NCBI RefSeq assembly: GCF_900215435.1
Contig: NZ_OCMY01000001.1
Location: forward strand, 1-64,000
Length of the DNA: 64,000 bases
Source: Candidatus Pantoea floridensis
GTDB taxonomy: Bacteria; Pseudomonadota; Gammaproteobacteria; Enterobacterales; Enterobacteriaceae
Direction of reading: 5' to 3'
The translations under genes and the position numbers were made by a program. A model generated the notes under the pieces. It was not told where the DNA came from. It made no database searches and saw only the letters and a list, made by a program, of their open reading frames with translations. Shown here piece by piece: positions 44,296 to 54,754 of this stretch. The number at the start of each line of letters is the position of its first letter. The first letter of the stretch is position 1.

Positions 44296-45282
44296 TTAAG
44301 AGATTAAACGCTTAACCGGCGCGTTCTGCTGGCGATCCCACATCACGGTCAGCAGACGTTGCAGCGCGATAAAAGCGAACAGCAGAATGCCGATGGCGAT
44401 CTTCGTCCACCACGAACTCAGGGTGCCGTCAAAGTTAATCCAGGTCTGAATCAATCCCTGAATTAACACGCCGAACAGCGTGCCCAACACCGTGCCCACG
44501 CCGCCAGACAGCAAGGTGCCGCCAATCACTACCGAGGCAATGGCATCCAACTCGACGCCTAATCCCGCTAACGCATAACCCGCCGAGGTATAGATAGAGA
44601 ACACAATGCCCGCCAGCGTCGCCAGCGTGGTCGATAACATATAAATCTTAATGGTGGTCGCGCGGGTTGAAACGCCCATCAGCTGCGCCGAGGTTAGGCT
44701 GCCGCCAATTGCGTACACCTGATTACCAAAGCGCGTGCGGTGCGCCAGAATAATGCCGCCGATCACCACTATCAGCATAATCACCGCCAGCAAACTGAGT
44801 CGGCCGCCGCCCGGTATCTTCCATGCCAGACTCGACAGCGTGGTATAGAGCGGATGGTCGATAGGAATCGAATTCTCCGACACCAGATAGCTACAGCCGC
44901 GCAGGAAAAACATCCCCGCCAGCGTAATGATGAAGGCCGGGATTTTCAGCGCATCAATCAGCCAGCCCATCATCGCGCCAAACAGCGCGCCCATCGCCAA
45001 TACCACTGCAAACGCCAGCAGCGGATCGAGATGGTAATCGCCAATCACCCGCGCCAGGAACACCCCGCTAAAGGCAATCACCGCGCCCACCGACAAATCA
45101 ATGCCGCCGGACAAAATCACAAAGGTCATCCCCACGGCAATAATCCCGAGGAAGGCGTTATCAGTGAGGATGTTGCAAATCACGCGCGTCGAGGCGAAAC
45201 CGGGGAATTGACTGAGGCAGAATAGATAACCCGCGACAAACACCAGCAGCGTGATCATTAAAGGCAGATGACGTTTAATCAT
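44296..45282 (-). CDS. yjfF: YjfF, galactofuranose ABC permease
   Basis: 328 residues from the ATG at 45282, which overlaps the ytfT stop (ATGA) and matches the E. coli start MIKR. About ten membrane helices of the BPD_transp_2 family: ITDNAFLGIIAVGMTF-type segment, SGGIDLSVGAVIAFSGVFLA and AHRTRFGNQVYAIGGSLTSAQLMGV, the ATPase-contact loop. It pairs with YtfT to form the heterodimeric channel of the YtfQRT-YjfF importer, which in E. coli takes up galactofuranose. Confidence 0.95.
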   Translation of the reverse strand: MIKRHLPLMITLLVFVAGYLFCLSQFPGFASTRVICNILTDNAFLGIIAVGMTFVILSGGIDLSVGAVIAFSGVFLARVIGDYHLDPLLAFAVVLAMGALFGAMMGWLIDALKIPAFIITLAGMFFLRGCSYLVSENSIPIDHPLYTTLSSLAWKIPGGGRLSLLAVIMLIVVIGGIILAHRTRFGNQVYAIGGSLTSAQLMGVSTRATTIKIYMLSTTLATLAGIVFSIYTSAGYALAGLGVELDAIASVVIGGTLLSGGVGTVLGTLFGVLIQGLIQTWINFDGTLSSWWTKIAIGILLFAFIALQRLLTVMWDRQQNAPVKRLIS

Positions 45283-46295
45283 TTCGGGCGTCTCCGTTTT
45301 AACATGGCAATAAAGCGAGGCGACTGCAGCAACAGCACGCACATCACCACCACCGCTTTCACCACCTGATTGAGTTCAGGCTGGAAGCCGGACAGTAGAA
45401 TGCCGGTGTTCATTGATTGAATAATCAGCGCACCAATCAGCGACAGCACCAGATTAAACCGTCCACCCATCAGCGAGGCGCCGCCAATTACCACCGCCAG
45501 AATCGCATCCAGCTCCAGCCACAAACCGGCGTTATTAGCATCGGCACCGCGAATATCCGCCGCGACAATCATCCCCGCAACTGCCGCACACACGCCGCTG
45601 ATAACATAGGTTGACATCACCACCAGCCAGCCATTGACGCCCGCATTACGTGCCGCGCGCAGATTGATGCCCACCGCTTCAATAAACAGCCCAAGTGCGG
45701 TTTTGCGCGTCAGCAGCCATACCAGCAACGCCACCAGCAGCGTAATCCACACCGGCACCGGCAGTAGCCACAGCGAACCGCTGCCGAACCACGCCAGGCT
45801 ATCGCTATTAAAGGTGACAATTTGACCTTGGGTAATCAACTGCGCCACACCGCGCCCCGCCACCATCAAAATCAGCGTGGCAACAAACGGCTGAATTTTG
45901 AGGAGCGCCACCAGTACGCCATTCCACAAACCACACGCCAGACCCGTGCCGAGCGTGGCCAGAATAATAAAGGGCAGACTGTGTCCCGCGACGGTTAAGG
46001 TCGCCGCCGTGGCCCCGGCTATCGCCATCACTGCGCCCACGGACAAATCGATGCCGCCGGTGGCAATCACCAGCGTCATGCCAATGGCCAGCAGCGCAAC
46101 CGGCGCAGCACGATTGAGGATATCAATCGGACTACCGAACAGGCGCCCGTCCTGTATATGGATGGCAAAAAAGTTATTCGCCACCAGGCTATCCACCAGC
46201 AGCACCAGAATCAGCGCAATAATCTGCGGCATCCCAGGCGGCAGCTTCGGCTTACGCCGTACGGGTTTTTCATGTGTCATAGGGGATTCAAGCAT
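45279..46295 (-). CDS. ytfT: YtfT, galactofuranose ABC permease
   Basis: 338 residues from the ATG at 46295, seven bases after GGAGGA and overlapping the end of ytfR by eight bases. Highly conserved segment DGRLFGSPIDILNRAAPVAL, then TGGIDLSVGAVMAIAGA and ADIRGADANNAGLWLELDAIL. Translational coupling on both sides indicates a tightly organised operon ytfQ-ytfR-ytfT-yjfF. Confidence 0.95.
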   Translation of the reverse strand: MLESPMTHEKPVRRKPKLPPGMPQIIALILVLLVDSLVANNFFAIHIQDGRLFGSPIDILNRAAPVALLAIGMTLVIATGGIDLSVGAVMAIAGATAATLTVAGHSLPFIILATLGTGLACGLWNGVLVALLKIQPFVATLILMVAGRGVAQLITQGQIVTFNSDSLAWFGSGSLWLLPVPVWITLLVALLVWLLTRKTALGLFIEAVGINLRAARNAGVNGWLVVMSTYVISGVCAAVAGMIVAADIRGADANNAGLWLELDAILAVVIGGASLMGGRFNLVLSLIGALIIQSMNTGILLSGFQPELNQVVKAVVVMCVLLLQSPRFIAMLKRRRPK

Positions 46296-47808
46296 GTTGT
46301 GCTCCTCCATCGGCGATGGCATTGACGATGGATGCCACCGATAGCTGCTCTAGCGGGATTTCAGCCACCTGCTTCAAATCACGCATGATCAATACGCGAT
46401 CGGCATAGCCCACCAGCTCTTCGAGTTCAGAGGAGATAACCAGTAGCGCCAGTCCGTCGGCGCATAAGGTCTCAATTAAGCGAATGATCTCAGCGTGCGC
46501 GCCCACATCAATGCCGCGCGTCGGCTCGTCGAGGATCAGGAATTGGGGTTTGGTCACCAGCCAGCGCGACAGCAGCACTTTCTGCTGATTGCCGCCGGAC
46601 AGCAGCTCAACCGGCTGATCGGCATGCGGCGTACGAATGCCCAGACTTTTAATAAAGCGTTCGGCAATCTCCTGCTGCTCACGGCGTTTGATTGGCCGTA
46701 GCCAGCCGCGCTGCGCCTGCAGCGCTAGAATGATGTTTTCGCGTACCGAGGCAGCGCCGATAATGCCGTCAGTTTTACGATCTTCCGGGCAGAAGCCCAT
46801 GCCGAGGCGGGATGCTTTCGCCGGTGTACGAATGTTTTGCACCTTGCCTTTAATGGTCGCGGTGCCGCGATCGGCGCGGCGAATGCCAAACAGTACTTCC
46901 GCCGTTTCGGTACGACCTGAACCCAGCAAACCGGCCAGACCCACCACTTCGCCGGGCCGCACCTGCAAATTGAACGGTTCGATGGTGCCCTTCTTGCCAT
47001 AATCTTCAAACGAAACGATTGGCTGGTTGCTGCGCAGCGTACTGCCCTGACGCTGTAAGGCGGTTTCCAGCAGCTCGCGGCCCAGCATCAGTTTGATCAG
47101 TTCAATCTGCGGCAGCGTGGCGGTATCCCGGGTAGCAATAAACTGCCCGTTGCGCAGCACGGTGATGCGATCGGTTATGCGGTAAACCTGGTCGAGAAAA
47201 TGGGTGACAAAAATCAGGCTCATCCCTTTGGCTTTTAACTGCGCCATCAGGGTAAACAGCATTTCAACTTCGCTGGCGTCAAGGCTGGCGGTTGGCTCAT
47301 CCAGAATCAGTACCTGCGCAGAGAGATCCACCGCGCGACAAATCGCAATGATTTGCTGCATCGCTACCGAGTAGTGGCCGAGTGGGCGCGTCACATCGAG
47401 CGCAAAACCGTAATTGCGCATTAACGTATCCGCATCACGTACCATGCGTTTACGGTCGATCATGCCAAAATGGCGCGGTTCACGGCCAATATATAAATTA
47501 TCCGCCACCGACATGTTCGGCAGCAGATTCACTTCCTGGTAAACGGTGCCGATGCCCATTTCCTGCGCATCAGCGGTATTGTGTGGCGTAATCGCCTTGC
47601 CATTGAGCGTGACTGTGCCGGCATCACGCGTATAGACGCCGGTCAGCACTTTGATCAGCGTGGATTTGCCCGCGCCGTTTTCGCCCAGCAATGCCATGAT
47701 CTCGCCTTTGCGAATGCTGAACGAAACATTATCCAGCGCTTTCACGCCGGGAAAACCTTTGCTGACGCCGCTGATGGTCAGCAGTGCGGTTTCATCGGAG
47801 GTGCTCAT
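46288..47808 (-). CDS. ytfR: YtfR, galactofuranose ABC ATPase
   Basis: 506 residues with two ABC domains. First: [17 protein letters not shown], signature region HYSVAMQQIIAICRAV, Walker B LILDEPTASLD. Second: [33 protein letters not shown] and [15 protein letters not shown]. Homologous to the AraG ATPase 7 kb away but clearly a separate subfamily. It drives YtfT/YjfF. Confidence 0.95.
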   Translation of the reverse strand: MSTSDETALLTISGVSKGFPGVKALDNVSFSIRKGEIMALLGENGAGKSTLIKVLTGVYTRDAGTVTLNGKAITPHNTADAQEMGIGTVYQEVNLLPNMSVADNLYIGREPRHFGMIDRKRMVRDADTLMRNYGFALDVTRPLGHYSVAMQQIIAICRAVDLSAQVLILDEPTASLDASEVEMLFTLMAQLKAKGMSLIFVTHFLDQVYRITDRITVLRNGQFIATRDTATLPQIELIKLMLGRELLETALQRQGSTLRSNQPIVSFEDYGKKGTIEPFNLQVRPGEVVGLAGLLGSGRTETAEVLFGIRRADRGTATIKGKVQNIRTPAKASRLGMGFCPEDRKTDGIIGAASVRENIILALQAQRGWLRPIKRREQQEIAERFIKSLGIRTPHADQPVELLSGGNQQKVLLSRWLVTKPQFLILDEPTRGIDVGAHAEIIRLIETLCADGLALLVISSELEELVGYADRVLIMRDLKQVAEIPLEQLSVASIVNAIADGGAQHA

Positions 47809-47837
47809 CAGGTTCTACCTCGCCTTACGTCATCAAA

Positions 47838-47857
47838 AACCGCCCCGTAGGGCGGTT
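47838..47857 (-). terminator. Intercistronic hairpin between ytfQ and ytfR
   Basis: AACCGCCC/GGGCGGTT stem followed on the minus strand by five T residues. It is probably a partial terminator or 3' stabiliser that keeps binding-protein mRNA in excess of ytfR. Confidence 0.6.
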
Positions 47858-47864
47858 GCGGGGA

Positions 47865-48821
47865 TCAGTAACCCATGCCTTTTTTGGTATCGAGCTGCGC
47901 CTGCGCGGAGTCGGGCAGATACAGTTTCGATTCGGTTTTGATGATTTTTGGCGGCAGCGTGCCGTCTTTCTTGAATTTCTCCAGGGCGTCAAAGGCCGGC
48001 CCCGCCATGTTTGGCGTTAACTCCACGTTGGCATTGGCTTCACCAGCCAACATCGCTTTATAGATATCCGGTACGCCATCAATTGAGCCGGTAAGGATAT
48101 CTTTGCCTGGCTTCAGGCCCGCTTCTTTAATCGCCTGAATGGCACCGATAGCCATGTCATCGTTATGTGCGTAAACCATGCAGATATTTTTGCCGTTGTT
48201 TTCCGCCTTGATAAAACTCTCCATCACCTCTTTACCCTTACTGCGGGTAAAGTCTCCTGACTGCGAGCGAATCACTTTGATGTTGTTATGGCCGGCGATG
48301 GCTTCGGCAAAGCCTTTCTTACGGTCAATCGCCACGCTGGCGCCAACCGTGCCTTGCAGCTCAACGACATTACATTTTTTGTCAGCAACGGTTTTCACCA
48401 GCCAGTCGCCAATCAACTTGCCTTCCAGCACGTTGTCCGCGGTGACCACCGCCATGTAGAGGGACTTATCTTTCACCACGATAGCGCGGTCTAACAGGAA
48501 CACCGGGATCTTGGCGTCTTTCGCTTCTTCGAGCACCGGTTCCCATCCCGTTTGCACTACGGGCGCAATGAAGATGGCATCGACACCCTGTGCAATGAAG
48601 GAGCGTACCGCTTTGATCTGGTTCTCCTGCTTCTGCTGACCATCAGCGATTTTCAAGGTGATACCGCGCTTCTGCGCTTCACTTTTCGCCACGTTGGTTT
48701 CCGCTGAACGCCAGCCAGATTCCGAGCCAACCTGTGAGAAGCCCACCGTCATATCAGCGGCAAGCACCGACGTACTCAGTGCCGAGCTCACCATGGCGGT
48801 TAAGAGTAAACGTTTCCACAT
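47865..48821 (-). CDS. ytfQ: YtfQ, periplasmic galactofuranose-binding protein
   Basis: 318 residues. Signal peptide WKRLLLTAMVSSALSTSVLA, then the type I binding fold: MTVGFSQVGSESGWRSAETN, IFIAPVVQTGWEPVLEEAK, TVGASVAIDRKKGFAEAI and DGVPDIYKAMLAGEANANVE. Very close to E. coli YtfQ, which binds the furanose form of galactose. Promoter-proximal gene of ytfQRT-yjfF. Confidence 0.96.
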   Translation of the reverse strand: MWKRLLLTAMVSSALSTSVLAADMTVGFSQVGSESGWRSAETNVAKSEAQKRGITLKIADGQQKQENQIKAVRSFIAQGVDAIFIAPVVQTGWEPVLEEAKDAKIPVFLLDRAIVVKDKSLYMAVVTADNVLEGKLIGDWLVKTVADKKCNVVELQGTVGASVAIDRKKGFAEAIAGHNNIKVIRSQSGDFTRSKGKEVMESFIKAENNGKNICMVYAHNDDMAIGAIQAIKEAGLKPGKDILTGSIDGVPDIYKAMLAGEANANVELTPNMAGPAFDALEKFKKDGTLPPKIIKTESKLYLPDSAQAQLDTKKGMGY

Positions 48822-49495
48822 AATTTCATTCCTCTGAAGGGAGTGTGCTGTAGGGGTACAAAACGCGAATTAAGCCTGGCCTAAAAGCGCGTAAACAAGC
48901 GCGACATACCTCACAAATCAGAGTGAATTAAAGGAGTTACGCGAATGGGTATAACTTATAAAGTCTAATCGTTATGGACAAAACGATTGGTGCTTAACGC
49001 ATCTGTCGTTAAATAAATGTAATAAACAGAATCGGTTATGCAGCAAAGTACTGGAAACGATTACAGCGAATACGTAAAGAATGGTTGTGGGCAGAACCCG
49101 CAAGGAATTATGAGATTTGTGATTATTCGCACAGATTGTGAATGACAGTTTCATTGCGTGTTCATGATTTTGCCAACCTGCTCGGAATAAATAACGAATT
49201 ACCCGGCGACAATAGAGGAAAATACTATTATAGAGACGCACAAATAGCGGCCTTGATTAACACGCCAATTATGGTGAGTTTTTCTCACAACCCCGTGTAT
49301 CGCGCGTTTTAATTTGCCTGATATCGCGCAATAAATGCGCGTTAAAAAAGTTAAAAGGTCACAAAAGTGTCCTTTCATGAGCGAATTAGCGCATGTTGTC
49401 TGAATTTTGTGTTTTTTTATAAGCAGCGTATGGACTCTGGCCGCCCGCTCCCTATACTTGGGCACTTCCGAGTACTTTATTTTTAAATGGCAATC
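48822..49495. promoter_or_regulatory. ytfQ-cnu divergent control region
   Basis: 674 bases. CTGGAAACGATTACAG (49051-49066) resembles the GalR/GalS operator, matching 10 of 12 fixed positions. TGTGA-N6-GCACA (49118-49133) is a CRP-like site. For cnu, TGGACT (49431-49436) and TATACT (49453-49458), 16 bases apart, form a likely promoter. A seven-codon frame with an AAGGAG site near 48930-48970 (peptide MGITYKV) is seen but not called. Confidence 0.5.
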
Positions 49496-49711
49496 ATGAC
49501 TGCATTAGATTACCTGCTGAAATTCCGTAAGGTGAATAATCTCGATAGTCTGGAAAAGCTCTATGACCATCTCAATTATTCGCTGACTGATGATAATGAG
49601 ATCATCAATATGTATCGTGCGGCTGACCATCGACGTGCCGAATTGGTTTCAGGCGGTCGTTTGTACGATCTTGGACGCGTGCCTAAAACCGTATGGCGCT
49701 ACGTGATCTAA
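49496..49711 (+). CDS. cnu: Cnu (YdgT), Hha-family nucleoid protein
   Basis: 71 residues from the ATG at 49496, which aligns with the E. coli start; an ATG three codons earlier (49487) is possible. The sequence [27 protein letters not shown] and [23 protein letters not shown] is almost identical to E. coli YdgT. It binds H-NS and StpA to silence AT-rich horizontally acquired genes and also binds oriC. It could therefore help silence the AT-rich effector island in this window; that link is inference. Confidence 0.95.
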   Translation: MTALDYLLKFRKVNNLDSLEKLYDHLNYSLTDDNEIINMYRAADHRRAELVSGGRLYDLGRVPKTVWRYVI

Positions 49712-49820
49712 TTGATTCCCCCCCTCTTTATCTGCGCTTTTGCGTTGTCCAGGTCGGGCGTGTCCCGTTTGGACATGATACGCTCTGCATCGCCCTCTTT
49801 TCGCAAACAGGATCTTTGAG

Positions 49821-50267
49821 ATGATCAAACAAGTGAATCCGCCACGTATTGCTGGCTGGCTGCTGCTGCCGCTGGCGTGGCTGATTATGACCATGCTCAC
49901 CAGTGCGCTTGTCGTGGCGATGTATTTGAGCCCGCTGTTTAATACCGAATTGCGTACGACGCTGTTTTCACACGGCGGCACGCTGCTGACGCAATGGTCC
50001 ATTTCGTTGCTCACCGCTGCTGTCGTCTGGCTTTACAGCATTTGGGTGTGCTGGATTTTCTGTAAACGTTCGCAACGCTTACCCCGCCATTACATCCTGT
50101 GGTTGCTGATGACCGTGCTGCTGGCGCTAAAAACCTTCGCGTTTACTCCGGTTGCGGACAGTAAAGCGATTCAGACATTGCTGTTGTCGCTGCTGGCTGC
50201 GGCAGTGTTTGTGCCCTATTTCAAACGCTCGCAACGCGTAAAACAGTCGTTTATCAAGCCCGAATGA
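49821..50267 (+). CDS. ydgK: YdgK family (DUF2569) inner-membrane protein
   Basis: 148 residues with four predicted membrane helices. The N-terminal IAGWLLLPLAWLIMTML is typical of DUF2569. It sits between cnu and rsxA exactly as in E. coli. The function is unknown. The C-terminal tail is basic (RSQRVKQSFIK). Confidence 0.85.
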   Translation: MIKQVNPPRIAGWLLLPLAWLIMTMLTSALVVAMYLSPLFNTELRTTLFSHGGTLLTQWSISLLTAAVVWLYSIWVCWIFCKRSQRLPRHYILWLLMTVLLALKTFAFTPVADSKAIQTLLLSLLAAAVFVPYFKRSQRVKQSFIKPE

Positions 50268-50387
50268 CGCCAGTTTCGTCAGCAATTTAATTCTGAGTGC
50301 TCTCAACGACCACACAAACGGCGTGAAGGTTGAGATGCACCTCTCAATTCCGGATAATAGACGCCTTTCGGCTTCCCAGGTTAAAAA

Positions 50388-50969
50388 ATGACCGATTATT
50401 TACTTCTCTTTATTGGCACCGTGCTGGTGAACAACTTTGTGTTGGTCAAATTCCTCGGCCTTTGCCCATTTATGGGCGTGTCAAAAAAACTGGAAACGGC
50501 CATTGGCATGGGACTTGCCACCACTTTCGTGATCACGCTGGCGGCGATCTGCGCCTGGCTGGTGAATCATCTGATCCTGGTACCGCTCGATCTGGTTTAT
50601 CTGCGTACCATGGCCTACATCCTGGTCATCGCGGTGGTGGTGCAGTTCACCGAAATGGTGGTGCGTAAAACCAGTCCGTCGCTCTATCGTTTACTGGGCA
50701 TCTTCCTGCCGCTGATCACCACCAACTGTGCGGTGCTGGGTGTGCCGCTGCTGAGCGTCAACCTGAACCACACTTTCCTGCAGGCCGCGCTGTATGGCTT
50801 CAGTGCTTCACTCGGCTTCTCGCTGGTGATGGTGTTATTCGCCGGCATGCGCGAACGTTTAGTGCTGGCTAACGTCCCTGCACCGTTCAAAGGCAATTCG
50901 ATCGCGCTGATCACTGCAGGTTTGATGGCGCTGGCCTTCATGGGCTTCACCGGGCTGGTGAAATTCTAA
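50388..50969 (+). CDS. rsxA: RsxA, electron-transfer complex membrane subunit
   Basis: 193 residues with six membrane helices: [43 protein letters not shown] and a final hydrophobic helix. Conserved cysteines in GLCPF and TNCAV coordinate the membrane iron site of the Rsx/Rnf complex. RsxABCDGE uses electrons from NADH (or another donor) and, in E. coli, keeps the SoxR iron-sulfur cluster reduced. The rsxB start overlaps its stop (TAATG). Confidence 0.96.
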   Translation: MTDYLLLFIGTVLVNNFVLVKFLGLCPFMGVSKKLETAIGMGLATTFVITLAAICAWLVNHLILVPLDLVYLRTMAYILVIAVVVQFTEMVVRKTSPSLYRLLGIFLPLITTNCAVLGVPLLSVNLNHTFLQAALYGFSASLGFSLVMVLFAGMRERLVLANVPAPFKGNSIALITAGLMALAFMGFTGLVKF

Positions 50970-51547
50970 TGACCGCGATTTGGATTGCTATTGCGGTACT
51001 CGCGGCGCTGAGCCTGGTGTTTGGCGCCCTGCTCGGTTACGCCTCGCGTCGCTTCGAGGTGGAAGAAGATCCAATTGTTGAGCAGATTGATGCCATTCTG
51101 CCGCAGAGCCAGTGTGGTCAGTGCGGCTATCCCGGCTGCCGCCCGTACGCGGATGCGGTGGGTAATAACGGCGAGGCAATCAATAAATGTGCGCCCGGTG
51201 GCGAGCAAACCATGCTCAAGCTGGCATCGCTGCTCAACGTTGAACCACAACCGCTGGACGGCGGTGCCGAGGTGCTGGAGCCGATCCGTACCGTAGCGTG
51301 GATCGATGAAGCGAACTGCATTGGCTGCACCAAATGTATTCAGGCTTGCCCGGTTGATGCCATTGTAGGCGCCACGCGCGCTATGCATACGGTGCTGAGC
51401 GACGTCTGCACCGGCTGCGACCTCTGCGTTGCGCCTTGCCCAACCGACTGTATTGAGATGCGCCCGGTTGCCACCACCACGGCCAACTGGAAGTGGAATC
51501 TCGACACCATTCCTGTACGGGTGATCCCGGTAGAAACCCATGCTTAA
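50969..51547 (+). CDS. rsxB: RsxB, ferredoxin-like subunit
   Basis: 192 residues. An N-terminal membrane helix precedes the cluster motif [13 protein letters not shown] and two 4Fe-4S ferredoxin motifs, [16 protein letters not shown] and [16 protein letters not shown]. It passes electrons within the Rsx complex. It overlaps rsxC by eight bases. Confidence 0.96.
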   Translation: MTAIWIAIAVLAALSLVFGALLGYASRRFEVEEDPIVEQIDAILPQSQCGQCGYPGCRPYADAVGNNGEAINKCAPGGEQTMLKLASLLNVEPQPLDGGAEVLEPIRTVAWIDEANCIGCTKCIQACPVDAIVGATRAMHTVLSDVCTGCDLCVAPCPTDCIEMRPVATTTANWKWNLDTIPVRVIPVETHA

Positions 51548-53693
51548 TTTGTTCAACCTGTTCCGCAAAGAGAAACTGTGGGATTTTCAGGGCGGCATCC
51601 ATCCGCCGGAAATGAAAACCCAGTCAAACGGTACGCCGCTCAGCCAGCTACCGCTGCCTGAACGCTTTATTATTCCGTTGAAACAGCATATTGGCCATGA
51701 AGGCGAAATTTGTGTCACACCCGGTGACAAGGTGCTGCGCGGGCAGCCGCTGACGTTTGGCGGCGGACGCATGTTGCCGGTGCACGCGCCGACCTCCGGC
51801 ACCATCGAAGCTATTGCGCCACATATGACGGCGCATCCTTCCGGTTTATCGGAGCTGTGCATTTTCCTGCGCGCCGATGGCGAAGACCGCTGGACCACGC
51901 TCGATCCGCAGCCCGATTATCGCGCGCTCTCACGTGAAGACGTCGTTAAGCGTATCCACGATGCCGGTATTGCTGGTCTGGGCGGTGCGGGCTTCCCCAC
52001 CGCCACCAAACTGCGCGGCGGCCTGCGCGGCGTCAAAACGCTGATCATCAATGCTGCAGAGTGCGAGCCGTATATTACCGCCGACGATCGCTTAATGCAG
52101 GATTGCGCCGCAGAAGTGCTGGAAGGTTGTCGAATTCTCGCCTGGGTACTGCAGGCTGAGCGGGTGTTGATCGGCATAGAAGATAATAAACCGGAGGCGA
52201 TTGCCGCGCTGAAAAAGGCCTTAGGCGGCGATCGTGAACTGCAAATTCGCGTCATCCCCACCAAATATCCGTCCGGCGGCGCCAAACAGCTCACGCAAAT
52301 TCTGACCGGACTCGAAGTCCCGCACGGCGGACGATCCACCGATATCGGTGTACTGATGCAGAACGTGGGCACCGCCTGGGCGGTGAAGCGCGCCATCGTT
52401 GACGGTGAACCGATTACCGAACGCGTGGTAACGCTGACCGGTGAAGCGCTGGCACGCCCGCGCAATGTGTGGGGACGACTTGGTACGCCGGTTAGCCACC
52501 TGCTGCAGCACGCAGGCTTTACGCCAGGATCACGTCAGATGGTGGTCATGGGCGGTCCGCTGATGGGCTTTACTCTGCCATCGCTGGATGTGCCGCTGGT
52601 GAAGATCTCCAACTGCATTCTGGCCCCTTCCGCCAGCGAAATGGGCAACGATCAGGAAGAACAATCCTGCATTCGCTGCAGTGCCTGCGCCGATGCCTGC
52701 CCGGCCAAGCTGCTGCCTCAGCAGCTGTTCTGGTATAGCCAGGGCGGCGATCACGACAAAGCCCGCGCGCACCATATCGATGACTGCATTGAGTGTGGCG
52801 CCTGCGCCTATGTTTGCCCAAGTAACATTCCGCTGGTGCAATATTATCGCCAGGAGAAAGCTGAACTGCGCGCTATCGACCTCGAGGCGCAGCGCACCGC
52901 CGAAGCGAAGGCCCGTTTTGAAGCGCGGCAGATGCGTTTAGAACGTGAAAAACAGGCGCGTGAAGCCCGCCATGAGCAGGCTAAACAGCGCGTGGCGAGT
53001 AGCGATCAGGGTGAACGCGATGCTGCCGTGGCACGCATTAAAGTACGTCAGGAAAAAACGCCGGAACAAGATGCCGCCGAACGCGAAGCACGTCACGCTC
53101 AGGCCTTAGCCCAGCAGGCCGAGAAACAAGCCGAAACTCAGGCGCTGAGCCGACAAGCTGTTGATCCGCGCAAAGCTGCGGTTGAAGCGGCGATTGCGCG
53201 CGCTAAAGCCAAAAAAGTCGGAGCGCAACCAGCTGAGATAGCGCCGGCCGCGGAGGCAGAAGTCGATCCGCGTAAAGCCGCAGTTGAAGCGGCGATTGCC
53301 CGCGCTAAGGCTAAAAAAGCCGCCGCCGCGCCACCGGCCGAAGCCACACCGGCGGCTGAACCGGAAGTCGATCCGCGCAAAGCCGCGGTTGAAGCGGCGA
53401 TTGCCCGCGCTAAGGCTAAAAAGGCCGCCGCCGCGCAACCGGCCGAAGTCGCACCGGCGGCTGAACCCGAAGTCGATCCACGCAAAGCCGCAGTTGAAGC
53501 GGCGATTGCCCGCGCTAAAGCCAAAAAGGCGGCGGCTTCTGCCGCGCAGCCGTCAGAAGTATCAACACCGCCTGAAGTGGAGGCTGCTGCCTCTCCTGAC
53601 CCCGCCGACCCACGCAAAGCGGCGATTGCCGCTGCGGTCGCCCGTGCCAAAGCGCGTAAAGCGCAGCAGCAGCCTTCGACGACTGAGGAATAA
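51540..53693 (+). CDS. rsxC: RsxC, NADH- and FeS-binding subunit with C-terminal repeats
   Basis: 717 residues. The FMN/NAD(H)-binding domain has [13 protein letters not shown] and [14 protein letters not shown]. Two 4Fe-4S motifs follow, [17 protein letters not shown] and [17 protein letters not shown]. The C-terminal 270 residues are a Glu/Arg-rich coiled coil ending in five repeats of the unit [18 protein letters not shown], joined by Ala/Pro linkers. Repeat-length variation in this tail is known for RsxC. It overlaps rsxB and ends one base before rsxD. Confidence 0.95.
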   Translation: MLNLFNLFRKEKLWDFQGGIHPPEMKTQSNGTPLSQLPLPERFIIPLKQHIGHEGEICVTPGDKVLRGQPLTFGGGRMLPVHAPTSGTIEAIAPHMTAHPSGLSELCIFLRADGEDRWTTLDPQPDYRALSREDVVKRIHDAGIAGLGGAGFPTATKLRGGLRGVKTLIINAAECEPYITADDRLMQDCAAEVLEGCRILAWVLQAERVLIGIEDNKPEAIAALKKALGGDRELQIRVIPTKYPSGGAKQLTQILTGLEVPHGGRSTDIGVLMQNVGTAWAVKRAIVDGEPITERVVTLTGEALARPRNVWGRLGTPVSHLLQHAGFTPGSRQMVVMGGPLMGFTLPSLDVPLVKISNCILAPSASEMGNDQEEQSCIRCSACADACPAKLLPQQLFWYSQGGDHDKARAHHIDDCIECGACAYVCPSNIPLVQYYRQEKAELRAIDLEAQRTAEAKARFEARQMRLEREKQAREARHEQAKQRVASSDQGERDAAVARIKVRQEKTPEQDAAEREARHAQALAQQAEKQAETQALSRQAVDPRKAAVEAAIARAKAKKVGAQPAEIAPAAEAEVDPRKAAVEAAIARAKAKKAAAAPPAEATPAAEPEVDPRKAAVEAAIARAKAKKAAAAQPAEVAPAAEPEVDPRKAAVEAAIARAKAKKAAASAAQPSEVSTPPEVEAAASPDPADPRKAAIAAAVARAKARKAQQQPSTTEE
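53160..53693 (+). repeat. Five coding tandem repeats in rsxC
   Basis: Units begin at 53160, 53262, 53367, 53472 and 53604. The first four share the core [18 protein letters not shown] almost exactly, with unit lengths of 102-132 bases; the fifth is diverged ([18 protein letters not shown]). Confidence 0.9.
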
Positions 53694-54752
53694 ATGGCTT
53701 TTCGTATTGCAAGTTCTCCTTATACCCACAACCGCCGCAGCACCGGCAATATCATGCTGTTGGTGGTACTCGCCGCGCTGCCGGGCATGGCTGCACAGTG
53801 GTATTTCTTTGGCATTGGATTCCTGATTCAGGTTTTGCTGGCCATCGCCACCGCATGGGCAACCGAAGGGGCGATTCTGCGCCTGCGCAAAGCTCCGGTG
53901 GTGCCAACCCTGTCTGATAACTCTGCTCTGCTTACCGCGCTGCTGTTGGGTATCAGCCTGCCGCCGCTCGCGCCGTGGTGGTTGGTGGTGTTAGGCACGA
54001 TTTTCGCCATCGTTATCGCCAAACAGCTGTACGGCGGCTTGGGGCAAAACCCGTTCAACCCAGCCATGGTTGGTTACGTGGTGCTGCTGATCTCCTTCCC
54101 GGTGCAGATGACCAGTTGGCTGCCGCCTGATAGCTTACAGGCCATCAAGCCCGGTCTGATGGATTCGCTCAGCATGATCTTCACCCACCACACGCTGGCC
54201 GGTGAGACCATGCAGCAGCTTCAGCTCGGCGCTGATGGGGTTAGCCAGGCGACACCGCTGGATACGTTCAAAACCGGTCTGCGTGCCGGACACAGCGCCG
54301 AACAGCTGCTGGCCGAGCCAATCTATACCGGCGTGTTAGCCGGCCTGGGCTGGCAGTGGATTAATCTCGGTTATTTATTGGGTGGCGTATTGCTGCTGGC
54401 AAAAAATGCCATTCGCTGGCATATCCCGGTAAGTTTCCTGGTTTCGCTGGCGTTCTGCGCCACGCTCGGCTGGCTGTTCGCGCCGGAATCGCTGAATTCA
54501 CCGCTGATTCATCTGTTCTCCGGCGCCACCATGCTGGGTGCGTTCTTTATTGCTACCGATCCGGTAACGGCATCGACCACTAATCGCGGACGCCTGGTTT
54601 ACGGCGCGCTGATTGGCCTGCTGGTGTGGCTGATTCGTAGCTTTGGCGGCTATCCGGACGGCGTCGCTTTCGCTGTATTGCTGGCTAACATTTGTGTGCC
54701 GCTGATTGATTACTACACCCAGCCGCGCGTTTACGGCCATCGCAAGGATTGA
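53694..54752 (+). CDS. rsxD: RsxD, flavinylated membrane subunit
   Basis: 352 residues with about nine to ten membrane helices. The FMN attachment segment [12 protein letters not shown] places Thr at residue 187, the same position as the flavinylated Thr of RnfD/RsxD. Family blocks: [23 protein letters not shown] and [16 protein letters not shown]. It is part of the membrane electron path of the complex. Confidence 0.95.
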   Translation: MAFRIASSPYTHNRRSTGNIMLLVVLAALPGMAAQWYFFGIGFLIQVLLAIATAWATEGAILRLRKAPVVPTLSDNSALLTALLLGISLPPLAPWWLVVLGTIFAIVIAKQLYGGLGQNPFNPAMVGYVVLLISFPVQMTSWLPPDSLQAIKPGLMDSLSMIFTHHTLAGETMQQLQLGADGVSQATPLDTFKTGLRAGHSAEQLLAEPIYTGVLAGLGWQWINLGYLLGGVLLLAKNAIRWHIPVSFLVSLAFCATLGWLFAPESLNSPLIHLFSGATMLGAFFIATDPVTASTTNRGRLVYGALIGLLVWLIRSFGGYPDGVAFAVLLANICVPLIDYYTQPRVYGHRKD

Positions 54753-54754
54753 AG

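Noticed and set aside
48943..48970. Seven-codon frame MGITYKV with AAGGAG upstream, possible leader peptide
   Set aside because: It lies over 500 bases from cnu and points away from ytfQ; no attenuator structure is visible after it.
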